DNA from: a virus | DNA: 30,223 bases | IMG/VR virus record: IMGVR_UViG_3300010151_000092 | Coordinates: 1-30,223 of that record | Reading direction: 5' to 3' (one strand) | Shown here: one piece after another, positions 20,666 to 29,617 of the stretch | How positions within the stretch are numbered: position 1 is the first letter of the stretch | Layout: each line of letters begins with the position of its first letter | Made by a program: the position numbers and the translations under genes | Notes under the pieces: model-generated | The model's input: the letters and a program-made list of their open reading frames with translations, nothing else | Database searches by the model: none | Told to the model about the DNA's origin: nothing

Positions 20666-21097
20666 ATGACTCAATTATCTCGTAAGGAAATTGCTGAGAT
20701 TATTATTAACCGAAAAGAATGGTCAGATCAAGAATGGACCAACGCTACTGGTATTTCACGCCAGACTTTTTGGAGGATGCGGAACAACAAGATCAGGGGT
20801 GTTGAATCAAAAACTCTTGAGCTAATGGCTCGCGCGAGCGACCAAAGAATAACGTGGAAAGATCATACTAAAAACCAAGGCCAGATACAATCTCGTAACC
20901 CGGAAAAACAAGGAAAAAGAATGACTGATATAGAATATACATTAGAGTTATATAGAGAGACTATCTCGCTACAGAGAGAGAAAATAAAATACTTAGAAAA
21001 CAAATTAAAGCTTATTGTAAGTGATTATTCTTCTGGTCTAAGTGCTTTATTAGATAAAGAAGTAATTGCTGCAAATAAAGAAAAGGAGATTAATTAA
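20666..21097 (+). CDS. HTH protein with coiled-coil tail, probable lysogeny repressor
   Basis: A 143-residue protein. Residues 5-50 form an HTH: SRKEIAEIIINRKEWSDQEW then TNATGISRQTFWRMRNNKI, where GISRQTFWRMR is the recognition helix. Residues 88-143 (IEYTLELYRETISLQREKIK, YLENKLKLIV) form a coiled coil suitable for dimerisation. There is no LexA-type peptidase, so induction would not be by RecA-driven self-cleavage. Its stop overlaps the integrase ATG (TAATG), so the two are co-expressed, as with repressor-integrase modules. GGAGG precedes ATG 20666. A transcriptional activator of int is the alternative. Confidence 0.65.
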   Translation: MTQLSRKEIAEIIINRKEWSDQEWTNATGISRQTFWRMRNNKIRGVESKTLELMARASDQRITWKDHTKNQGQIQSRNPEKQGKRMTDIEYTLELYRETISLQREKIKYLENKLKLIVSDYSSGLSALLDKEVIAANKEKEIN

Positions 21098-22206
21098 TGG
21101 CAAAAATAGTAAAGAAAAAACCTGGCGATAAATTCGTCATTAAATATGTACCGCAAGGTTATAGAGATCTATATCCTAAGCAGCCATATAGACATACTAC
21201 TGTTATTGGTAAGGCTGAGGCGGACCAGACCGTAGCTGAATTAACGGCTATAGAGATCATAGATAAGAATGAAAGAAAACTCGGTAAAACCGATCTTCCC
21301 GAAGTTTCTCGCGAAATTAGTATTGGAGAATTATTTGCATTCTTTAAAGATGAAATAATGCCCTGGACCGATTACGCGGACAAAACTGAGGAGCGCTATC
21401 ATCGCATTATGGAACGATTAATTAATGACTTTGGCGAAACATTCTTATTTAAGAATATTAGCTATAAATTAATCTTATCCAATTACGCTACCGGCAAACG
21501 TAACCAATGTATTACAATGATTAAATGTATTAATCACATTGGAGCTGTAGGCCGCCAGGCTATCGCTGGCCAGCTAGATCTACCCTTAAAAGGATATAAG
21601 TTAAGCTCACATCCGATCAAGACGCCTAAGATCGTTAAGGCTAATAAGAATCCATTAAGTATAGAACAATTAGAAGAGATCTATGCTAATCAGCAAATAG
21701 AGGATGTAACTAAAGACATAATTCGTCTTTATATTATAACCGGATGCCGCGTATCTGAATTGGCTCGCCCATATTTTGAATGGGGCCAGATTGACCAGGC
21801 GAATGGAGTCGCTTTTATTCGCAATAAGGGTAATAAAAAAGAACATTCGACTATGTTTGAAATCCCTTGGTTAGACCAGCATCAAGAGCTTTTAGAGCGC
21901 ATAGCGGCGTATTATAAGCCTTGGCATGAATTAGCTGAGTATTACCCTATCCCTATAACCAGTCAAAATGTATATGACCGCATTAAGACCGCTAGTCGGA
22001 TCAGCGGCATTCATTTTACGCCCCATGATCTTAGAGATACTGGCGCAACGCTAATTCTTAGATCTACTGGTAATATATATGCTGCAAAAGAATTTTGCGG
22101 CCATAAAAGCGTACGCGATACCGAACAGTCATATGCTGACTATAATATACATGATAAGAAAAAAGCTACTGGTAAGCTTTTAACCCACTTAGGGGCCTTA
22201 ATATAA
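21097..22206 (+). CDS. int: Tyrosine recombinase integrase
   Basis: A 369-residue integrase. An N-terminal arm-binding-like region (about 1-70) is followed by a SAM-like core-binding domain (75-165) and the catalytic domain. Catalytic residues visible are Arg 218 (TGCRVSELAR), a Lys in RNKGNKKEH (245-248), His 310 and Arg 313 (TPHDLRDTGATL), His 336 (FCGHKSV), and the nucleophile Tyr 346 (TEQSYADY), with the usual H-to-Y spacing. It should integrate the phage at a tRNA gene, since a tRNA-like 3' end lies 130 nt downstream. Its start overlaps the HTH gene stop. The gene appears intact. Confidence 0.93.
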   Translation: MAKIVKKKPGDKFVIKYVPQGYRDLYPKQPYRHTTVIGKAEADQTVAELTAIEIIDKNERKLGKTDLPEVSREISIGELFAFFKDEIMPWTDYADKTEERYHRIMERLINDFGETFLFKNISYKLILSNYATGKRNQCITMIKCINHIGAVGRQAIAGQLDLPLKGYKLSSHPIKTPKIVKANKNPLSIEQLEEIYANQQIEDVTKDIIRLYIITGCRVSELARPYFEWGQIDQANGVAFIRNKGNKKEHSTMFEIPWLDQHQELLERIAAYYKPWHELAEYYPIPITSQNVYDRIKTASRISGIHFTPHDLRDTGATLILRSTGNIYAAKEFCGHKSVRDTEQSYADYNIHDKKKATGKLLTHLGALI

Positions 22207-22500
22207 AAATCGGCATAAAATCGGCAGTTTTTAGGCGACTATCAGCTACATTCAGCTACATAAATGGCCTAAAAGACACTAAGAATCTGGCAAGTGGACA
22301 CTTGCTATCTGTTAATATTATTGGAGTTACGGTAATGTTGCGGAGGGGGAGGGATTCGAACCCCCGATTCTTAGTGTTCTCGTCGTGAAAAAGTCCAATC
22401 GGCATAAAATCGGCATTTTTTTTTATTTCCCAAAACCTCTCCTCGGTGAATTTTTTAAATGTCAGTTTCTCTAGCTACACTCAGATACAACTAGCTACAT
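22207..22500. other. Attachment site region (attP) with integrase arm repeats
   Basis: This 294-bp region between int and the tail operon has no gene. It contains AATCGGCATAAAATCGGCA twice (22208-22226, 22397-22415), each with two ATCGGCA units. AGCTACA(T/C) occurs at 22244, 22254, 22473 and 22493, with a degenerate copy at 22483. A 12-bp inverted repeat ACACTAAGAATC (22276-22287) / GATTCTTAGTGT (22366-22377) is also present, plus a tRNA 3' end. The two repeat families flank the core on both sides, as P and P' arm sites do. Confidence 0.82.
22341..22379 (-). other. tRNA 3'-end sequence (Ser-like), attP core
   Basis: On the minus strand GGGGG-TTCGAAT-CCCTC (22365-22349) is a T-arm with the standard TTCGAAT loop, followed by acceptor strand CCCCTCC (22348-22342) and discriminator G (22341). 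There is no CCA (CAA follows) and no D- or anticodon arm upstream, so this is not a functional tRNA but the piece that restores the 3' end of a host tRNA after integration. CCCCTCC plus G resembles tRNA-Ser; the isotype is not proven. Confidence 0.78.
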
Positions 22501-23256
22501 TTATGAAAGCTGCTCAGTTAGCTCAATCTGAGTGTCATATACTCCATAAGCAACTTCATTAAATTTTAAACTGTCATCAGACATACGAACATAATAAAAA
22601 GATGAACCATCATAGTACAAGAATTTTTTATGAGATCCATATAAAGAGTTTCGCATAGTTTCTAAACTTGTTTTATAGCTGGAGCTAACATATTTCAGAT
22701 TAAAACTCCAAAATTTCTTACCATCATGCCTCTTCTTTGAATAAGTTTGTCCACCTTGGCTGGTAGTGACCTTATTCCCGTGTATCTTACCCTCTGTAAT
22801 TGAAAGTTCCACATTCGTAAGAAGTAGCTTTTTACCAATAATTACCTCTGTTATGTCATCTATTGTACCCGTTGTAGATTGGATAAACTTATACCGTCCA
22901 GAGGCCTCGGATCCAAAACTTAGCTCATTCCAGCCCTCTACCCAATCATCAGTTTTATTAACATTCGCTGTACCCATAGCAGTTGCAGAGGCGGCTGAAA
23001 ACACTTTCATATCGTGGCCATGGGCGGATGTAAAGTAAAAAGCAGCCCTATCGCAGTTAGTTGAAGAGTTATCGGTCCCAACGTCAAATCTAAGCGCGTC
23101 ATTAGCTCCGAATGAAGTAAATGTTGTACTAATAGACATATCATTTGCTCTTTCCTCATTCGTAATTGAGCTTGATGCGGAGAATGTTGTTGAAGATACA
23201 GTTCCATCGGCCGTTGTAGCCTCTGAGAATCCACAATTATCATAAATAAAATACAT
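22501..23256 (-). CDS. Tail-associated protein, paralogue of the upstream gene
   Basis: A 251-residue beta-rich protein. The C-terminal ~100 residues (GKIHGNKVTTSQGG, HDGKKFWSFNLKYVSSSYKT, FYYVRMSDDSLKFNEVAYGV) are closely similar to those of the 23256-24038 product, while the N-terminal halves differ in sequence but share a YFIYDN/YFIYPN start and Ser/Thr-rich composition. This is a tandem duplication with diverged distal part. Being last in the tail operon, the pair may be tail-tip or receptor-contact proteins. The start overlaps the upstream stop by 1 nt. No enzyme motif is seen. Confidence 0.75.
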   Translation of the reverse strand: MYFIYDNCGFSEATTADGTVSSTTFSASSSITNEERANDMSISTTFTSFGANDALRFDVGTDNSSTNCDRAAFYFTSAHGHDMKVFSAASATAMGTANVNKTDDWVEGWNELSFGSEASGRYKFIQSTTGTIDDITEVIIGKKLLLTNVELSITEGKIHGNKVTTSQGGQTYSKKRHDGKKFWSFNLKYVSSSYKTSLETMRNSLYGSHKKFLYYDGSSFYYVRMSDDSLKFNEVAYGVYDTQIELTEQLS

Positions 23257-24038
23257 TATAATACTTCCGTAAGTTTTATAGTAGTCTCATATACGCTCTT
23301 GGCTATTTCTTTAAATTGTAAAGAGTCATCAGACATCCTTACATAGTAATAAGCAGATCCATCGTAGTATAGAAAATTATAATGAGATCCATAAGTTGCC
23401 GTTCTCATGGATTCCAGGCTTGTTTTATAGCTAGAGTTAATAAGTTTGAGATCAAAGTTCCAAAATCTTTTACCATTATGTTTTTTGTTTGAATATTCTA
23501 AACCACCTTGGCTCGTAATAATCTTATTGCCATGTATCTTACCCTCTTCGCCAAATAACTCTACATTCGTTAAAGATAGCTGAGTACCTAAGATCACTTC
23601 AGTAAGCGTGTTATTCGCTCCTTCACTTTGTCTCATATAATAATATCTCGTTGCTGGAGATGCGCTACTAACAGTTACTCCAGTCTTAACGGTCCATCCT
23701 TCGTTAATCGTTGTCATACTTGAGCCAGTAATCCCCGTAGTATACGCATTAGTAGTGGCGCTATCATTAGCATACCAATCTATATTATCAGAATCTTCAG
23801 CGGTACTATAGACCGCAATACTATCTATTGTATTCCCAGATGCAGTAAGATCAAATTGGACCGTATCATATTGAGCTGGCATACCAGCAGCAGCGCCGAT
23901 CGAAATATCAGTTAATCTACTTTCATTAGTAGCGGACGTTGCATCAGCAGCAAAGTTATTAGTACCTCCAGTTTGGTCGCCTCCTACCGGATCTGCTGAA
24001 TATAGATTTGCATTTGGATAAATAAAATATTTTGCCAT
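23256..24038 (-). CDS. Tail-associated protein, first of a duplicated pair
   Basis: A 260-residue protein beginning MAKYFIYPNANLYSADPVGG. It has a Ser/Thr/Ala-rich N-terminal half and a C-terminal half (GKIHGNKIITSQGG, KRFWNFDLKLINSSYKTSLE, YYYVRMSDDSLQFKEIAKSV) shared with the next gene. The C-terminal half probably anchors the protein in the tail tip and the N-terminal half is exposed, but that is inference. It lies 12 nt after the large tail-tip gene. There is no signal peptide or enzyme motif. Confidence 0.75.
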   Translation of the reverse strand: MAKYFIYPNANLYSADPVGGDQTGGTNNFAADATSATNESRLTDISIGAAAGMPAQYDTVQFDLTASGNTIDSIAVYSTAEDSDNIDWYANDSATTNAYTTGITGSSMTTINEGWTVKTGVTVSSASPATRYYYMRQSEGANNTLTEVILGTQLSLTNVELFGEEGKIHGNKIITSQGGLEYSNKKHNGKRFWNFDLKLINSSYKTSLESMRTATYGSHYNFLYYDGSAYYYVRMSDDSLQFKEIAKSVYETTIKLTEVL

Positions 24039-24050
24039 AGTTATACTTTT

Positions 24051-26111
24051 TTAACTGATTACTCCGACTTCCCTTACTTTAATTTTTAACTTACCTGGCG
24101 TACGTGATAAATAGATAACCATAAAAGCTTTATTGGTCCAGGCAGCACCAAAAGCCTTTGCCGGGTACATATCGCTATTATCAAACGTGACTATATCGCC
24201 TACTTCGATTCCAATATGAGCTGGATTTACAATGGTTGTTTCAACAATAAGATTAACATTAGACACTAAATGGCCATAATAATCAGCGAATCCATCATTA
24301 GGATCGCCGCCAGTTAGATCCGTAGCGCCTACTGTACCAGCGCCATTTTGAACTATGTAATCAAGATTGACCTGGGCGATATTTTCTTTTGCTGCAATAT
24401 TATAATTTGTTCTTGTAGTCCCGTTTGTACAAGTTTGTGAATTAATATAATTACCGTTACCAGGGTTTCTTTCGTAATTCACAATAAACTTACTTACTAA
24501 GTTCGCGATCGGAGTATTATTAATAATAACATCTGAAATATCATCTTTAGAAAAAGTGTAATTAACATCTCCCGAAGAATATGAATCTTTTATATAGATA
24601 TATTGTGGACCGTCATCTGCTTTAAATCTGAAGGCGAACCCACCTTCGAATTGTAGCCGTTCTAGCGTTTCTCGTAGCATTTTCGGCCCCATTTGCCAAA
24701 ATCTGGCGTACCATTCTTTATTAGATTGGGAACGAGCCGTATTTAAGTCCGAATAATTTGTTGGTGTAGAAGTTGTAACTCCAGCATATCGTATCAGCAT
24801 ATCGCGATGAATATCATGGACATAAGTAATTGCTGAAGAATCCCAGGAATTAATTAAGCCGTCATTACCTGAGTAAACTGTATCTAAGCTCACTTCTCGC
24901 AAGTCTGCTGCATTTGGCTCATTTGTATAATCTTCTTCTACTGTAAGCCCTAAATAAACATCTTTTATTGTACAAGTTGCTTCGGTTCCATCTTCAAGGC
25001 TTGATAACTGAAAACGTAAAACATAATCATCTGGAAGTCGATTACTACTATTTTGTATATCAGATAAAATATTTCTAGTTCCAGATGCTTCTGTAGTGGT
25101 TCCATTCGAGGATCTTGAAATTAATGTCGTACTTGCACCAAAAGAGCGATCATATATTACTGCTTCTGAAGTGCCGTTAAGATTAGACACCACTATTACT
25201 GCTGAATAATATAAATAAGCGCTAGTAAGTTTTCCAGTTATCGAAGGAAGCTCAAGTGTAAGATCCGCAGTTTGCGCATTACTAGCAGCAGTAAAAGACT
25301 GCGTTGCTCCATCTGAAGTGTTTGTGTTAATTGCATACCCAGGGTTTGTAAACCCAGTTCCGCTCGCGGTTGCTGGGGGTCTAAAGTTATAAGTTCTCTT
25401 AACCTTACCTTTTACCTCAAAGGCATCCTTACCATCCCTGGTTTGAGTAGCAGCATTATTAAGCTCAAGATTAGCGAACATATCAGCGCGAGAGTCATAG
25501 TAATTAACTACCGATCCACTACCTTCGCTTTTAGCGGATAAGAAGTATATATTTTGTCCAGAGTTACTAGTTCTAGGTGCAGGGTATAGAGCCTTCCCGG
25601 TCATAAAATCTGTAGAACTATGCCCTGTATAATTACCATATATAACGGGAACATAAGTTCCAGTTGTACTTTTATCAGTAGGTAGTTCAATATTATCCCA
25701 GGGTCTTTTAGCTGCTAACTGCATCGTAATCTGATCGCCATTATACTTAATATCTAAAATACGAAATGTACCGACCACTACTGGGTTATCTGAGTCAATC
25801 TGAATAGATGCGGAGACACTTCTATTTATATAGTGATTAGATCCACCAAAGAATTCTTGAGATATTGGACTGCCATTATATTCAAAATCTGCTATATTTA
25901 ATGTTATATTGCTCGTATTTGCTTTAGATCCAACAAGATCAAGGCTCTCTCTAATACTTGGATTATTTGTAATTGCTCCATAGTAAAAATTCGAGCTATA
26001 TGTAACATCAGCTAACGCTAAATATAGGTTCCCGCCAGAGTGTGTTATATTAAAAAGCCAATTCTCGCTAATACCATGAGAATTTTGAGCGCCATTAAAA
26101 GTTAAGCTCAT
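24051..26111 (-). CDS. Large tail-tip/baseplate protein
   Basis: A 686-residue protein directly after the tape measure gene. It begins MSLTFNGAQNSHGISENWLF; the N-terminal third is beta-rich with FRILDIKYNGDQITMQLAAK followed by RPWDNIELP, like a distal hub domain. A Thr/Ser-rich middle holds a jelly-roll-like stretch (TADLTLELPSITGKLTSAYL), and the C-terminal third (ETLERLQFEGGFAFRFKADD, PQYIYIKDSY, GIEVGDIVTFDNS) resembles hub proteins such as gp27/J-type. It probably forms the tail tip that closes the tube and carries the receptor-contact proteins encoded next. It overlaps the tape measure by 4 nt (ATGA). Confidence 0.72.
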   Translation of the reverse strand: MSLTFNGAQNSHGISENWLFNITHSGGNLYLALADVTYSSNFYYGAITNNPSIRESLDLVGSKANTSNITLNIADFEYNGSPISQEFFGGSNHYINRSVSASIQIDSDNPVVVGTFRILDIKYNGDQITMQLAAKRPWDNIELPTDKSTTGTYVPVIYGNYTGHSSTDFMTGKALYPAPRTSNSGQNIYFLSAKSEGSGSVVNYYDSRADMFANLELNNAATQTRDGKDAFEVKGKVKRTYNFRPPATASGTGFTNPGYAINTNTSDGATQSFTAASNAQTADLTLELPSITGKLTSAYLYYSAVIVVSNLNGTSEAVIYDRSFGASTTLISRSSNGTTTEASGTRNILSDIQNSSNRLPDDYVLRFQLSSLEDGTEATCTIKDVYLGLTVEEDYTNEPNAADLREVSLDTVYSGNDGLINSWDSSAITYVHDIHRDMLIRYAGVTTSTPTNYSDLNTARSQSNKEWYARFWQMGPKMLRETLERLQFEGGFAFRFKADDGPQYIYIKDSYSSGDVNYTFSKDDISDVIINNTPIANLVSKFIVNYERNPGNGNYINSQTCTNGTTRTNYNIAAKENIAQVNLDYIVQNGAGTVGATDLTGGDPNDGFADYYGHLVSNVNLIVETTIVNPAHIGIEVGDIVTFDNSDMYPAKAFGAAWTNKAFMVIYLSRTPGKLKIKVREVGVIS

Positions 26112-27940
26112 GCGAGATTAAACCTTTGTGTTCTCTCTATTGCTGGTATTATATGGTCCACTACTGTTTCATCTACCATTGGCGCTGAAATATTAACTGT
26201 TACAGAATTCGACTGCCCCGTTTGATTCATGCGATGAAGTTGGTCTAAGCCTATACTTTGTACGGCATCTCTTCGCATAATAAATTCTCCAGACTGAGCC
26301 ATTATAGGTACGTTATCTCCCCCGCCTACCATACCGCCGCGTGCGAATCTTTGTATACCTTTAGAAGTAATAGCTCCGCCGCTATGACCGAATACTGAGG
26401 CAAATAAATCAAAACCCATCTTAGAGGATGAAACTCCACCAGGGATAAACATATTTAATAACAATAATGATGCTGCCTGGGCTGCTAATTCAGCGACAAT
26501 AGCTTTAAGTGAATTAACAACGGCTGGTCCTAGGGCCTGGCCATCTGCAACTGATCGTCCAAGCTGATCGCTAAACTGTTTATAAGCACCAGCCGTTTTC
26601 ATTATTTCAGCTTGTTCTTTCCTAGCCGCCGCTGATTTGATTGCAGCTCTATTTGCAATAATATCGCTTTCAGACATAAGCATATCAAGTTGGGAATCCA
26701 ATAATTCATTTACATAATCTATATGCCCTTGCTCCGCGTCCCAAATAGCTTGAGTTTCCTCAAAGTCTTTTCGATGCTCATTCCACTTTTCTAAAGACTT
26801 AGCGGCGTGGTCAATTCCATCGTGCATAAAAAGAAAAGCGTCAGTATTTGGAGGGTCCACCTTTAAGCCATCAGCAAGCTTTTGAAGATCATCCATAGCG
26901 TTAGTAAGATCTCTTAATTCGCCTTCAGCTTCATCTGCCTCTTCACCAGTAAATATAAATTTATTTGCTAATTCGCCTAGAGCTATAACTGCAATGCCCC
27001 ATCCACTCTTAACTAAAGCAGCTCGCGATTTAAGCATAGCTAAACTAGCTGCAATAGCTTGTCTTTTTACATATAGAAAAGCTAGGCCAACTAATGTCAA
27101 TCCAGTAGCATAACCTTTTAATCTACTGACCTTACCAAACTCTAACATAGCTTGAGCCATAGGAAGTAAAAAGTTTCCAATTTCTATAGCTAAATCTTTA
27201 TAAGCAGCTTGCGCAGCTCTAACTCGATTCGCAAACTCATGCTTAGTGTTATTATAATCACCAAGAGTATCTTTAGCTCCATTAATAATTAAACTGGTTC
27301 TAGCTAAAACTTTTTGCTGAGAAGTAAGACCGCCACTTGCATTATCAATTCCTAAGCGCATAGCTGCCAGTTTGACCTCAGCCTCAGTTATTGATATAGC
27401 AAATTTTCTGACAGCTTCGTGATTTCCTACGATTGCTGACGTAAATGCTGCGGAAACTTCACCGCTTTGCGCATCTTTAAAGGACTCAACGTCAAAAGAT
27501 AGTTGCGCTAAGGTTTCAGATAAAGCCCGTGCCTCTGCACGAGAAAATCCTAATGGAACAAACGTATCTTGTAAAGCTGCCATTAAGGCGATTACATCAT
27601 CTTTTGATTTATCAAACGCGACTGAAAGAGTATTTGCAAAACCCATTGCAGCATCGGCTTGATCGCCAAATACGACTTTAAATTGATTTAATTGCTCTTG
27701 GCCACTAGAGGCAAGTTTTATAAACTTACCTAAAACATTAGTAGCGCCCGTTAAAGCAAAGGTGTATAAAAGTAGGTTATTTCTAACTAACGCAATCTGT
27801 TTCCGAAATTCATTAGTCTGGCGTCCAGCTCTTTGACTGCTATTGCCATAATTTTTCATTGTCTCATCTGAGCGTTTTAACTGACTATTTAAATTGTTAA
27901 AACCCTTAGCTTTAACTTCGATTACGAATCTATTTGCCAT
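26108..27940 (-). CDS. Tape measure protein
   Basis: A 610-residue, mostly helical protein. The N-terminus MANRFVIEVKAKGFNNLNSQ and the following region (KLASSGQEQLNQFKVVFGDQ, SVAFDKSKDDVIALMAALQD) are typical of phage tape measures. A hydrophobic segment lies around residues 280-330 (GLTLVGLAFLYVKRQAIAAS, GWGIAVIALGELANKFI), long coiled coil follows, and a second hydrophobic Ala/Leu-rich stretch (VNSLKAIVAELAAQAASLLL) comes before the C-terminal region. It sits after the frameshifted chaperone pair, the conserved order. The length suggests a tail of roughly 90 nm by the usual 0.15 nm per residue. Its start overlaps the chaperone extension by 11 nt. Confidence 0.9.
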   Translation of the reverse strand: MANRFVIEVKAKGFNNLNSQLKRSDETMKNYGNSSQRAGRQTNEFRKQIALVRNNLLLYTFALTGATNVLGKFIKLASSGQEQLNQFKVVFGDQADAAMGFANTLSVAFDKSKDDVIALMAALQDTFVPLGFSRAEARALSETLAQLSFDVESFKDAQSGEVSAAFTSAIVGNHEAVRKFAISITEAEVKLAAMRLGIDNASGGLTSQQKVLARTSLIINGAKDTLGDYNNTKHEFANRVRAAQAAYKDLAIEIGNFLLPMAQAMLEFGKVSRLKGYATGLTLVGLAFLYVKRQAIAASLAMLKSRAALVKSGWGIAVIALGELANKFIFTGEEADEAEGELRDLTNAMDDLQKLADGLKVDPPNTDAFLFMHDGIDHAAKSLEKWNEHRKDFEETQAIWDAEQGHIDYVNELLDSQLDMLMSESDIIANRAAIKSAAARKEQAEIMKTAGAYKQFSDQLGRSVADGQALGPAVVNSLKAIVAELAAQAASLLLLNMFIPGGVSSSKMGFDLFASVFGHSGGAITSKGIQRFARGGMVGGGDNVPIMAQSGEFIMRRDAVQSIGLDQLHRMNQTGQSNSVTVNISAPMVDETVVDHIIPAIERTQRFNLA

Positions 27941-28600
27941 TACTTACTTCCCTTTGTCTATTTTCACAAGCAGTCATCTCTTCACTAATAATGCGAAAGA
28001 TGTCAAGAGTGTGCGCATCGGCGTCTGGTAAGCTTGGAGCGATAGGTAAATTGAATTTTGTCATATAAAAATACTCCAGTATATAGAACTCGATCTCTGA
28101 ATCATTAAATATCTTAGGATTGCAAAAGAACGATAGATTATAGTATATATTCTGGCCAGGCGTAAATTTCCCTCGCTCGTCCTCAAGTAAGATTCGATCT
28201 ATTTCATTCCAGATCTCATCTTTATCAAAAGTAATTACCTTGGAAAGCGTTGGACTTTGGGCCTGGTAAGATTCAAACTTGATGGGAAGTAAACTGTTTC
28301 CCCAGCCGAAAAAATTACACCAGGTTGCAATTCTTATTTTGTAGGCTTTTTTTTGGATATGCCCTTATAATGAAAGTAAAATTCGTTTAGGATCTCATCA
28401 ATTTGCCCATCGTCAAGGTCTTTTAATACTGCCTCTGGATCTTCGAATGCTTTTTCCATAACCCAGTTAAGCAAATTAAAGTATTCATCTTGATCGACTT
28501 TTTCATCCCAATACACTTTCATTTCTAAGCGATGCAGTTCTCTACGATCAGCAAAGCTAATAGGGCGAATATCGAACTCGCCGTGTTTTGTTTTTATCAT
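27930..28600 (-). CDS. Tail assembly chaperone frameshift product (gpGT-like)
   Basis: A -1 shift at A AAA AAG (28352-28346) moves ribosomes from the 88-residue chaperone frame into an open 138-residue frame that ends at TAG 27930. The product is about 223 residues: 85 shared, then AYKIRIATWCNFFGWGNSLL and onward to EVSNGK. The extension has no start codon or SD of its own at its beginning; the only ATGs are late. Order (tail tube, G, GT, tape measure) is the same as in lambda, where gpG and gpGT chaperone the tape measure while the tube assembles around it. Confidence 0.88.
28334..28600 (-). CDS. Tail assembly chaperone (gpG-like)
   Basis: An 88-residue, acidic, helical protein beginning MIKTKHGEFDIRPISFADRR and ending HYKGISKKKPTK. 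Size, acidity and position between the tail tube gene and the tape measure gene fit the short form of the siphovirus tail chaperone. The slippery heptamer lies in its last codons, so the in-frame stop TAA (28336-28334) is reached only by ribosomes that do not shift. ATG 28600 lies 13 nt after the tube gene. Confidence 0.88.
   Translation of the reverse strand: MIKTKHGEFDIRPISFADRRELHRLEMKVYWDEKVDQDEYFNLLNWVMEKAFEDPEAVLKDLDDGQIDEILNEFYFHYKGISKKKPTK
28346..28352 (-). promoter_or_regulatory. Slippery heptamer A AAA AAG for -1 frameshifting
   Basis: Zero-frame codons are TCC AAA AAA AAG CCT ACA AAA TAA. A AAA AAG is the classic efficient bacterial -1 site (as in dnaX). The zero frame ends four codons later, while the -1 frame stays open for 138 codons to the tape measure start. 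No strong downstream stem-loop is obvious by eye. Confidence 0.88.
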
Positions 28601-28612
28601 TTATTATTATTT

Positions 28613-29617
28613 TTAGTAATGAATAGCGAAAAGCGCAGTCGTGCCGCTTGCGACAAATTTTGTACTCACATCGAGCATCATCGCATTAGCCTCATTGTAA
28701 CTGACATCAGTTATCTTACCATATCCAGCCTCAAAGCCGAATGTAGTAGATGCGTTAGATAAAGCATCATGAGTACATAATAAAGCGTCCGCATTAGCGC
28801 CAGTTACCATTGAATTCATTAACCCACCAGTATTGACGTCGTATTTAACAGTTGCATCTAATGTAACTGCTATTTCTGGCACGGCCCGAACAATACAATC
28901 CGGATTACCATTCGTATCATTTTGACCAACAAATTCTGCTGGGTTATCGATAGTCAATGAAAAGCTTTGGATAACTGAATCATCACATCCAGCTATAGTC
29001 TTAACTCCAGATAAGGTAGCTAAGGAATAAAATGTAGTATTATAAGTAGTGACCGTTGGAGCTGCCTGATTGTAAGCTCCGGCATAGCCGGTCTTAGCAG
29101 TAGCAGTAAATTTTAATCGTCCAGATTCATCTCCCATGTCCCCGGTAATTGTGAGGCTGGAAATCACGCAGCCCTTAAAGACCATATTTTGGTTACTACC
29201 AGTAGATGGGTTAATTAAGCATATCGTAATAGTATCTGCAATCGTAATAGAAGAGCTATCGCCAGTTTGCAATTCGGGCGGCTGATAATCATAAGCTATA
29301 GTAACTATATTTGAGGAATCTTCTTTGGCAATACAGTTTTGAATAAGTAAAGCTGCAACATCAGTAGTTAGTACACCAGAAAAAGTGATCTCTTTTACGG
29401 TCCCCTTCTCATCTATTAAAACGTCATCTATATCTGCAACTCGACCGCTGGACCCACTTCGCGCATCTAATACTTGTGTTAAATTAAATCCTGGCATTTC
29501 TACGCTATCGACATTAACGCGGGTCATACCACTTACTACTCCCGTGCCGATTGCTGCCTCTGCTTGTATAGCTAGGCCAAACTCTTTTGGACTAAATGCT
29601 GCTCCATCTAAAGCCAT
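28613..29617 (-). CDS. Major tail tube protein
   Basis: A 334-residue beta-rich protein starting MALDGAAFSPKEFGLAIQAE. It contains GTVKEITFSGVLTTDVAALL, SSLTITGDMGDESGRLKFTA and SFSLTIDNPAEFVGQ, a pattern typical of siphovirus tail tube subunits, with an extended C-terminal region that may be an Ig-like or tube-decorating domain. It precedes the chaperone genes, the standard position. Its ATG overlaps the stop of the 59-residue gene (TAATG), with AAAAAGGAG as SD. The call rests on composition and synteny. Confidence 0.8.
   Translation of the reverse strand: MALDGAAFSPKEFGLAIQAEAAIGTGVVSGMTRVNVDSVEMPGFNLTQVLDARSGSSGRVADIDDVLIDEKGTVKEITFSGVLTTDVAALLIQNCIAKEDSSNIVTIAYDYQPPELQTGDSSSITIADTITICLINPSTGSNQNMVFKGCVISSLTITGDMGDESGRLKFTATAKTGYAGAYNQAAPTVTTYNTTFYSLATLSGVKTIAGCDDSVIQSFSLTIDNPAEFVGQNDTNGNPDCIVRAVPEIAVTLDATVKYDVNTGGLMNSMVTGANADALLCTHDALSNASTTFGFEAGYGKITDVSYNEANAMMLDVSTKFVASGTTALFAIHY

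Noticed and set aside
22341-22379. Functional tRNA gene
   Set aside because: Only the T-arm and 3' acceptor strand are present; D-arm, anticodon arm and 5' acceptor are missing, as expected for attP.
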